Below are positions 1 through 5,083 of a stretch of DNA of 6,739 nucleotides, piece by piece. This DNA is from Candidatus Cloacimonadota bacterium (lineage in GTDB: Bacteria > Cloacimonadota > Cloacimonadia > Cloacimonadales > TCS61), in contig DAOUTP010000097.1 of the NCBI GenBank assembly GCA_030626645.1, positions 1 through 6,739 on the forward strand. The letters run 5' to 3'. Each line of letters begins with the position of its first letter. Position 1 is the first letter of the stretch. The notes under the pieces were generated by a model. The model searched no databases. It saw nothing but the letters and a program-made list of their open reading frames with translations, and was not told the origin of the DNA. The position numbers and the translations under genes were made by a program.

Positions 1-975
1 GCCACCTTTAGCAATCAAGGTGTCGGTTGCTATCACTCCCGGACCTCCAGCATTAGTCACTATTGCTAGTCTATTATTGGATGGTTTCGGTTGCATTGCC
101 AAAGCTTGAGCAATGTTGAAAAGTTCTTCAATGGTATCAACTCTGATAACTCCGGCTCGTTTAAAAGCAGCATCAAAAACAAAATCATTTCCAGCTAAGC
201 TTCCCGTATGAGACATTGCCGCTTGAGCACCTTCAGTACTTTTCCCTGCTTTTAATACAATTATGGGTTTATTTCTGGCAAAAGCTCTGGCTGCACTCAT
301 GAAACTTCTGGCATCGGTAAGTGATTCCATATAAATTACAATACTGTTAGTATGCGGATCACTTCCAAAATAATCTATCAAATCATGAAAACTTACATCC
401 ATCATCGAACCAATAGAAACAAAATTACTAAATCCCACATTTTGTTTAATAGACCAATCAAGAATCGCAGTACAAAGAGCACCACTTTGAGAGATTAGAG
501 CGATCTTACCGGGTAATGCCATTTTGTTTGCAAAACTGGCATTGAATTTGATAGAAGGGTTAATAAATCCTAGGCAGTTCGGTCCAATTAATCGAATTTT
601 ATATTTTCGTATAGTTTCAGAGATTTGTCTCATTAATTCCTTACCTTCTTCACCAGCTTCTGCAAAACCGGCAGAAATTAATAATATTCCGGAAACACCA
701 ACTTCCCCACATTTCTCTACAATTGCAGGAACTGATTTGGCAGGTGTGGCAATTATTGCCAGATCAATCTTATCCGGAACGTCATCTAAGCTGGGATATG
801 CTTTTACACCAAGAACATTAGTTCTTTTGGGATTTATTGGATATACAATTCCATCGAATCCAGAACCGATTATATTCTTCATCAAGGCATATCCAACACT
901 TTCCTTTTTTGTGGTAGCTCCGATAATTGCTACTACTTTTGGATTAAATAGTTTGTCTAATTTTTTTGAAGTCAT
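1..975 (-). CDS. ADP-forming acyl-CoA (acetyl-CoA) synthetase, alpha-domain part; C-terminus cut by window edge
   Basis: This reading frame runs open from an ATG at 975 to the left edge, giving 325 codons with no stop. It starts MTSKKLDKLFNPKVVAIIGA, the typical CoA-binding Rossmann start of the NDP-forming acyl-CoA synthetase family (residues about 10-100, with NPK near residue 50). A succinyl-CoA-ligase-like domain follows, with LIGPNCLGF, ISQSGALCTAIL and AMSHTGSLAG; the His at residue 256 of the last motif is the expected phosphohistidine. The visible end, TNAGGPGVIATD, is where the family leads into its C-terminal segment. Known members convert acyl-CoA + ADP + Pi to acid + ATP + CoA, reversibly, in the cytoplasm. 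Fused forms add an ATP-grasp domain, and Pat-type forms also a GNAT acetyltransferase; neither can be judged here because about half the protein may be missing. AAAGGA at 983-988 is a good ribosome site and supports this start. The gene lies 26 bp behind the deacetylase and is probably co-transcribed. The substrate is not shown. Confidence 0.93.
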   Translation of the reverse strand, partial: MTSKKLDKLFNPKVVAIIGATTKKESVGYALMKNIIGSGFDGIVYPINPKRTNVLGVKAYPSLDDVPDKIDLAIIATPAKSVPAIVEKCGEVGVSGILLISAGFAEAGEEGKELMRQISETIRKYKIRLIGPNCLGFINPSIKFNASFANKMALPGKIALISQSGALCTAILDWSIKQNVGFSNFVSIGSMMDVSFHDLIDYFGSDPHTNSIVIYMESLTDARSFMSAARAFARNKPIIVLKAGKSTEGAQAAMSHTGSLAGNDFVFDAAFKRAGVIRVDTIEELFNIAQALAMQPKPSNNRLAIVTNAGGPGVIATDTLIAKGG

Positions 976-1001
976 CTTTTATTCCTTTATGTTTTTTTTA
1001 T

Positions 1002-1964
1002 TTAAATTGATTTCCAGTATTTTTTCAAAAGCTGCATTGTCAGAGCCTTACGACCTTCATATTCTTGATGGATCTGGATGAGAGAATCTGTGTGTCTTTC
1101 TCTGTGCCGCATATGATCATTGTTTATTCCATCCAGAAAATTATAAAGACAACGTGGAAAAATTTCAATATTATAGCCGCCTTCAAGTGTAGCAAAAACA
1201 TTCTTAAAATTTTCAGAAATCAGCCTCCCGATTTTGTAATATGTATTTACTGTTAATCGTAGATCCAGTAAAAGATCATATTGATGAGAATCAAAACCGG
1301 CAGAGATTCCTACAATATCAGGATTGAATTCTTTCGCTATCGGTAAAAAAGATTTAAAAGCATCCATAAATATTTCATCTCCACTTCCCGGTGGAAGTGG
1401 AACATTGATCGTGAATCCTTTACCTTCACCTTCACCAATTTCATCTGCATCACCACCACCAGGAAAAGCAGGAAATTGATGAAGAGACCAATACATAACT
1501 TGATTAGAATTCTTAAAGATTTCTTCCGTACTGCAACCGAGATGACCGTCAATATCTATAATTAATACGCGTTTACCTTGGTTTGCATGATATTGAGCTG
1601 CGATGGCAATATTGTTGAACAAACAGAATCCACTGGAATGATCTTGATGAGCATGATGTCCGGGAGGTCGGGTTAAAGCAAAATCACCATTTTTTGAAGC
1701 CATGATCGTTGCACCAACTGCATAGATCGCAGCTTCATAACTTCCTTCCGAAACAAATGTATCAGCATCCGAATGTCCACCACCTTTAATACTGAGATCC
1801 TTGATTCTTTTAATATACTCAGGAATATGTATAAGTTCCAAATATTTTTCACCATTTTCTAATTTAGTAACTGGTAGGTCACCAAGTGAAGATAACCGCT
1901 TTATATTTTCCGGGTGCATGCCTGTATCGTGTTTTAAAAACACTGGATTATAGATCAATTGCAT
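1002..1964 (-). CDS. Histone deacetylase / AcuC-type zinc amidohydrolase (320 aa)
   Basis: This is a class I HDAC-fold hydrolase, predicted to remove acetyl groups from acetyl-lysine or small acetylamines in the cytoplasm with a zinc ion. The motifs occur in family order: HDTGMHPENIKRL near the N-terminus (about 12-24), RPPGHHA with the catalytic His pair at 103-104, GFCLFNNIAIAAQY (112-125), IDIDGH with predicted zinc ligands Asp139 and His141, SLHQ and FPGGG (160-171), NVPLPPGSGD (187-196), SAGFDSH with the third ligand Asp225, and LEGGYN with the transition-state Tyr264. All expected catalytic residues are present. The usual D-x-D-x-H-H-G-N-G-T segment is altered here to D-I-D-G-H-L-G-C-S-T, so the second His and the N-G pair are replaced. 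The length is close to that of short bacterial AcuC-like proteins. AGAGAGG at 1970-1976 supports the ATG at 1964. Downstream is the acyl-CoA synthetase (26 bp). AcuC itself deacetylates acetyl-CoA synthetase in Bacillus, but this protein's substrate is unknown, so no symbol is given. Confidence 0.93.
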   Translation of the reverse strand: MQLIYNPVFLKHDTGMHPENIKRLSSLGDLPVTKLENGEKYLELIHIPEYIKRIKDLSIKGGGHSDADTFVSEGSYEAAIYAVGATIMASKNGDFALTRPPGHHAHQDHSSGFCLFNNIAIAAQYHANQGKRVLIIDIDGHLGCSTEEIFKNSNQVMYWSLHQFPAFPGGGDADEIGEGEGKGFTINVPLPPGSGDEIFMDAFKSFLPIAKEFNPDIVGISAGFDSHQYDLLLDLRLTVNTYYKIGRLISENFKNVFATLEGGYNIEIFPRCLYNFLDGINNDHMRHRERHTDSLIQIHQEYEGRKALTMQLLKKYWKSI

Positions 1965-1981
1965 TTTTTCCTCTCTAAATC

Positions 1982-2077
1982 TTAAAATTTTTCAAACATC
2001 GAAATTAGTTTTGATGAGACAACTATCTTACCGCTTAGTGCTTTTTCTACCATACTTTCTACATTATATTTTTTCAT
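1982..2077 (-). CDS. Small overlapping ORF, 31 aa, function unknown
   Basis: The ATG at 2077 lies inside the last codons of the DUF4911-like gene, and the frame runs to a TAA at 1982, overlapping that gene by 14 nt in another frame. The peptide begins MKKYNVESMVEKALSGK and ends in MFEKF. It is charged and probably helical, with no membrane segment, signal peptide or cysteine. It fills the gap almost exactly, ending 17 bp before the deacetylase start. The overlapping stop and start suggest translational coupling. The only Shine-Dalgarno-like sequence is a weak TGGA just upstream, so translation would depend on ribosomes finishing the upstream gene. I do not recognise a family. It could be a real small protein, the remnant of a longer gene, or a chance ORF. 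Position favours the first option, but length gives little statistical support. Confidence 0.45.
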   Translation of the reverse strand: MKKYNVESMVEKALSGKIVVSSKLISMFEKF

Positions 2078-2309
2078 AATTCCATTTAAAAAGCGATTGG
2101 ATCAATTTATTGAAATCATTAATATAATCGGGTGCTACATCTACTTGCAGATATGGTTCATTTTTATCGGGAGTAGTATAATTGCACCAACCTTCAAAAG
2201 ATTCAAGTATGTAGCCCAAATATATTAATTCTTCTCGGGGAACGTTTATAACAACTCGCTCAGTTCCATCCAACAAAGTTTCTCTATCCGCAATAGAAAA
2301 TTTCATCAT
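2064..2309 (-). CDS. Small conserved protein, DUF4911-like (81 aa)
   Basis: This is an 81-residue soluble protein with no signal peptide, membrane segment or recognisable catalytic motif. The middle, with VVINVPREELIYLGYILE, then SFEGWCNYTT, then YLQVDVAPDYINDF, follows the pattern I recall for DUF4911: a beta strand, a helix containing a Leu-rich 'YL..ilE.yeG' motif, a strand with conserved T/TP, then a strand and a C-terminal helix. This assignment is from memory of the family pattern and needs a profile search. The biochemical role of the family is unknown. Two ATGs occur in tandem (2309 and 2306). The GAAGGA at 2311-2316 leaves only 1 nt before the first and 4 nt before the second, so the second (80 aa) is the likelier start. 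The gene follows lon after a 176-bp structured spacer, and its end overlaps the 31-codon ORF, so it looks like the first gene of the deacetylase operon. Confidence 0.8.
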   Translation of the reverse strand: MMKFSIADRETLLDGTERVVINVPREELIYLGYILESFEGWCNYTTPDKNEPYLQVDVAPDYINDFNKLIQSLFKWNYEKI

Positions 2310-2310
2310 A

Positions 2311-2316
2311 TCCTTC
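2311..2316 (-). promoter_or_regulatory. Ribosome binding site deciding between two tandem ATGs
   Basis: GAAGGA on the minus strand lies 1 nt from the ATG at 2309 and 4 nt from the ATG at 2306. The second spacing is short but workable and the first is not, which favours initiation at 2306. Confidence 0.55.
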
Positions 2317-2324
2317 TTTTTTCC

Positions 2325-2367
2325 GAATCTTACGGATGGTTGAATTTGTGAAACCTCCGTAATGTTC
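2325..2367. repeat. Hairpin element A: imperfect inverted repeat upstream of the DUF4911-like gene
   Basis: On the plus strand TTACGGA (2330-2336) pairs perfectly with TCCGTAA (2356-2362). Inside it, after one unpaired T at 2337, GGTT (2338-2341) pairs with AACC (2352-2355). Outside, GAA (2325-2327) pairs with TTC (2365-2367) across a 2/2 internal loop. This gives an 11-bp interrupted stem plus 3 bp. In the direction of transcription no U-run follows, so it is not a standard terminator. It is related in sequence to element B nearby, in inverted orientation. It sits just upstream of the ribosome site at 2311-2316, where a folded RNA could affect translation; that effect is only an inference. 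Confidence 0.75.
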
Positions 2368-2387
2368 AGTATGTTTTTCCTTAATCA

Positions 2388-2466
2388 TTGCGAAGGTCTG
2401 CAACCAATAGACAGGTAAGAGAATTACAGCATCGTTTGTTTCTCAAACCGATGCAACCATTCGCAA
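2388..2466. repeat. Hairpin element B: nested inverted repeat downstream of lon
   Basis: The outer arms TTGCGAA (2388-2394) and TTCGCAA (2460-2466) are perfect complements. They continue inward as GGT (2395-2397) with ACC (2456-2458), leaving A2459 unpaired. An inner hairpin pairs GCATCG (2429-2434) with CGATGC (2449-2454) and TTTG (2435-2438) with CAAA (2444-2447), leaving C2448 bulged and a 5-nt loop. The 8-mer TGCAACCA occurs twice as a direct repeat (2399-2406 and 2452-2459). The bulge-interrupted arms resemble those of element A. No U-run follows in the direction of lon transcription. It is probably a dispersed intergenic repeat; a role in ending or stabilising the lon mRNA is possible. 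Confidence 0.7.
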
Positions 2467-2485
2467 GGTTCTTTTAAACACAATT

Positions 2486-4834
2486 TTAACGAAGTGCGTA
2501 TTGTAGAACTTCCTCTATCGTATCAACCAGAATAATATTCAAACCTTTTTTGATTTCATTATTTACTTCGGTTAGAGAGGGTTCATTCTTTCTTGGGATT
2601 ATCACATTCTTGATCTTTGCTCTTTTCACAGCTATCAATTTCTCTGCCAGTCCGCCAATTGGCAGAACATTCCCGGAAAGTGTTATCTCACCCGTCATTG
2701 CAATATTGTGTTTCACCTTTCTGTTGGAAAGAATTGATATTATCGCAGTTACAAGAGTTACACCGGCAGAAGGTCCATCTTTGGGAATAGCACCTTCGGG
2801 GATGTGAAGATGAAGATCACATTTTTTATAGAAATTCTCATCAATACTATATTTTTTAGCATGTAACCTGGCATAACTAAAAGCAGCCTGAGCTGATTCC
2901 TGCATCACATCACCCAATTGACCCGTAAGTTTCAGGTTCCCTTTACCTTTAACTTTTACCACTTCTATTTGCAACGTCTCTCCACCAAATCTGGTCCAGG
3001 CAAGACCCGTAACCAAACCCACTGCATCCTTTCTGTTTACTTCGGAATAAAGGTGTTTAGGTATGCCGAGGAATTCTTCCAGGTCGGAAGCTTGAACTGT
3101 AATCAGACCTTTCAATTTACCTTCAACATATTTCTTGGCGATCTTCCTCAATATCTTAGCGATTTGCCTTTCCAGACCACGCACACCGGCTTCTCGTGTA
3201 TAAAGCTTGATTATTCTCTCTAACGTATTCTTGAGATATTTGATCTTCACTTTCCCTTTCAGATCGTGTTCTTTAATAACCTTAGGAACCAGATGTTTAG
3301 TGGCGATATGGATTTTCTCATAAGCTGTGTAGCCGGGGATCTCTATCACTTCCATTCTATCCAGTAACGGCTGAGGAATTGAGTTAAGAGTATTAGCAGT
3401 GGTAATGAATATTACCTGTGAAAGATCATATTCGAAATCAAGATAATGGTCACGGAAAGAGTCATTTTGTTCCGGATCTAATACTTCCAATAATGCTGAG
3501 GCAGGATCACCTCTGAAATCACTGCTCATTTTATCTATCTCATCCATCATAATAAGCGGATTTGTAGTTCCGGCTTTTTTCATACTTTGAATGATCACAC
3601 CCGGAAGTGCACCAACATAAGTTCTGCGGTGACCTCTTATTTCTGCTTCATCTCGAACACCACCCAAAGATAATCTCACGAATTTTCTGTCCATGGCTCG
3701 CGCAATGGATTTTCCTAATGAAGTCTTACCTACTCCCGGCGGACCAACAAAGCACAATATCTGTCCTTTTACTTTCTCTGCCAGTTTAACTACAGCAAGA
3801 TATTCCAAAATACGTTCTTTAACTTTAACCAGTCCGTAATGGTCATCATCCAAAATATTTTGTGCAATATTAAGATTAAAATCTTTCAACTTGGGTTCAT
3901 CCCACGGAAGATCTAAGATCCAGGTAAGATAGGTGTGAGTTACAGAATATTCCGGAGAGTAGGAATTCATATGAGCAAAGCGTTCCAGCTCACCTTCTGC
4001 TTTCTTTTTAGCTTGTTCACTTAGATTAGCTTTTTCTATTTTCTTCTTGAATTCGAGTAATTCAGTTTTATCTTCTTTGGTTATACCAAGTTCTTTATGG
4101 ATAGCCTTTAATTGTTCATTTAAATAATATTCACGTTGCAATTTACTCAACTTGCTTTTCACAGTACCATCTATCTTATACTCTAGTTTCAGTATCTGAA
4201 TTTCCTCGATAACAATTTTATACAATTGAGAAATAGATTCGAAAAGATCACTCAATTCAAAAAGTTGTTGTTTCTTGCTTATATCTATTTGGATATTTGA
4301 CAGTGCATAATAAAAGAACTCATCTGCGTTCTCAGCATCACTAAGTGGTATCATTGCTTCTTCTGGAATCGACCGATTAAGATCAACATAGTTCTTAAAA
4401 ACTTTTCTGAAAGAACGTAATAATGCCTCACTTTCCAACTCACTTTCTGAAAGTACTTTGTCTTGAACCACATAATTTGCAGTTAAATATTTCTTGTTCC
4501 TGCGATATTTTTCTATCACTACTCGCTTTTCACCTTCTACTAGTAATCTCATATTTCCATCTGGAAGCTTCATTATCTGCAAGATCATGCAAATTGTTCC
4601 ATACCGGTACAGATCCCTGGCTTTGGGATCTTCGTCTGTCTCAGTTTCAAATTTTTGGGTTACACATATTATCCTTTTATCGCTTACTAAAGCCGTTTCA
4701 GCAGCATGAATAGAAAGCTCTCTGCCAACCAGAAGTGGTATTATTGTATTTGGTGCTAAAAGCAAATTTCTAAGCGGAATTACAGGTAATGTCCCCGAAT
4801 TATTTTTATTTAATGTTACATCTTTTTCAGCCAT
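2486..4834 (-). CDS. lon: ATP-dependent Lon protease (LonA), 782 aa
   Basis: This cytoplasmic AAA+ serine protease degrades misfolded and regulatory proteins as a homohexamer. The domains are in LonA order: an N-terminal substrate-binding LAN domain (about 15-210, beginning TLPVIPLRNLLLAPNTIIP), a helical, partly coiled-coil linker (about 210-310, with LQREYYLNEQLKAIHKELG), the AAA+ module (about 330-590) and the protease domain (about 595-782). Visible motifs are Walker A GPPGVGKT (364-371), Walker B LIMMDEID (427-434), sensor-1 Asn481 in FITTAN, a probable Arg finger at 493, and REAGVRGLER for sensor 2. The catalytic Ser is residue 689 in PKDGPSAG and the catalytic Lys is 732 in PIGGLAEK, so the Ser-Lys dyad is intact. 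The commonly seen Lys two residues before the catalytic Lys is Ala here. The length matches E. coli Lon (784). GGAGGA at 4838-4843 fixes the ATG at 4834. It is separated from both neighbours by hairpin-rich spacers and may be transcribed by itself. No heat-shock operator such as CIRCE is seen upstream. Confidence 0.98.
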   Translation of the reverse strand: MAEKDVTLNKNNSGTLPVIPLRNLLLAPNTIIPLLVGRELSIHAAETALVSDKRIICVTQKFETETDEDPKARDLYRYGTICMILQIMKLPDGNMRLLVEGEKRVVIEKYRRNKKYLTANYVVQDKVLSESELESEALLRSFRKVFKNYVDLNRSIPEEAMIPLSDAENADEFFYYALSNIQIDISKKQQLFELSDLFESISQLYKIVIEEIQILKLEYKIDGTVKSKLSKLQREYYLNEQLKAIHKELGITKEDKTELLEFKKKIEKANLSEQAKKKAEGELERFAHMNSYSPEYSVTHTYLTWILDLPWDEPKLKDFNLNIAQNILDDDHYGLVKVKERILEYLAVVKLAEKVKGQILCFVGPPGVGKTSLGKSIARAMDRKFVRLSLGGVRDEAEIRGHRRTYVGALPGVIIQSMKKAGTTNPLIMMDEIDKMSSDFRGDPASALLEVLDPEQNDSFRDHYLDFEYDLSQVIFITTANTLNSIPQPLLDRMEVIEIPGYTAYEKIHIATKHLVPKVIKEHDLKGKVKIKYLKNTLERIIKLYTREAGVRGLERQIAKILRKIAKKYVEGKLKGLITVQASDLEEFLGIPKHLYSEVNRKDAVGLVTGLAWTRFGGETLQIEVVKVKGKGNLKLTGQLGDVMQESAQAAFSYARLHAKKYSIDENFYKKCDLHLHIPEGAIPKDGPSAGVTLVTAIISILSNRKVKHNIAMTGEITLSGNVLPIGGLAEKLIAVKRAKIKNVIIPRKNEPSLTEVNNEIKKGLNIILVDTIEEVLQYALR

Positions 4835-4897
4835 TTATCCTCCAACCTTAATGTAGGAAAAAATTCCATATATTAAAGGTCAATAATTATTTAATTT

Positions 4898-4941
4898 CGA
4901 GAAGCTGGTTCAATCCTCTCGATTGAACTATATTTTTCTCG
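4898..4941. repeat. Nested inverted repeat upstream of lon
   Basis: GTTCAATC (4908-4915) and GATTGAAC (4921-4928) form a perfect 8-bp stem around a 5-nt loop. The outer arms CGAGAA (4898-4903) and TTCTCG (4936-4941) add a further 6 bp. On the plus strand it is followed by a T-rich stretch, but no plus-strand gene ends here. It lies in the presumed lon leader or promoter region, 60-110 bp before the start codon. Confidence 0.7.
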
Positions 4942-4942
4942 T

Positions 4943-4962
4943 TATCCCGTTTTATCGGGATA
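4943..4962. repeat. Short inverted repeat, 7-bp stem
   Basis: TATCCCG (4943-4949) pairs perfectly with CGGGATA (4956-4962) around a 6-nt loop. It begins one base after the nested repeat ending at 4941. Neither strand shows a convincing terminator U-run after it. Confidence 0.7.
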
Positions 4963-4982
4963 CTTCGTAATGTTATTATTCA

Positions 4983-4997
4983 GGAAGTTTAACTTCC
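4983..4997. repeat. Near-perfect palindrome, 7-bp arms
   Basis: GGAAGTT (4983-4989) and AACTTCC (4991-4997) flank a single central base. As DNA this is a two-fold symmetric site that could bind a dimeric regulator; as RNA it would be a short hairpin with fewer paired bases. A second palindrome, ATTGTACAAT, follows at 5004-5013. No known operator is recognised. Confidence 0.55.
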
Positions 4998-5015
4998 ACA
5001 TCAATTGTACAATGC

Positions 5016-5038
5016 GGACTCCTCGGGACGATAAGTCC
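5016..5038. repeat. Weak inverted repeat, 5-bp arms
   Basis: GGACT (5016-5020) is complementary to AGTCC (5034-5038) with a 13-nt loop. It is marginal alone and is listed because it is one of a continuous run of inverted repeats between lon and the outer-membrane protein gene. Confidence 0.35.
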
Positions 5039-5049
5039 AACTGTTATAA

Positions 5050-5070
5050 TGACAGATCAGTGATCTGTCA
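5050..5070. repeat. Perfect 10-bp-arm palindrome just downstream of the patatin–barrel gene
   Basis: TGACAGATCA (5050-5059) and TGATCTGTCA (5061-5070) are perfect inverted copies around one central G. In RNA this would give about an 8-bp stem with a 5-nt loop, 13 nt after the stop codon of the upstream gene. The bases following it in the direction of transcription read TTATAACAG, not a U-run. It could be a weak or Rho-assisted terminator, an mRNA 3'-end stabiliser, or part of a dispersed repeat. Confidence 0.7.
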
Positions 5071-5083
5071 CTACAGAATAGTC

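Noticed and set aside
524..1081. Long plus-strand ORF (185 codons) across the synthetase start and the deacetylase end
   Set aside because: It is antisense to two clear genes, has no family motif, and spans their junction; it arises from the codon bias of the minus-strand genes.
2325..2378. Plus-strand hairpin followed by TTTTT as an intrinsic terminator
   Set aside because: The T-run starts several bases after the stem, and all genes around it are transcribed on the other strand.
4855..4883. Possible sigma-70 promoter for lon with TTGACC at 4883-4878 (minus strand)
   Set aside because: No acceptable -10 hexamer lies 16-18 bp downstream of it; the AT-rich sequence offers several weak alternatives and none stands out.
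4908..4937. Terminator-like hairpin followed by a T-rich stretch on the plus strand
   Set aside because: There is no plus-strand gene upstream to be terminated, and in the minus direction the hairpin has no U-run.
4898..5070. Integron attC site or CRISPR array
   Set aside because: The arms do not fit the attC core consensus GTTRRRY, the repeats differ from each other, and there are no regular spacers.
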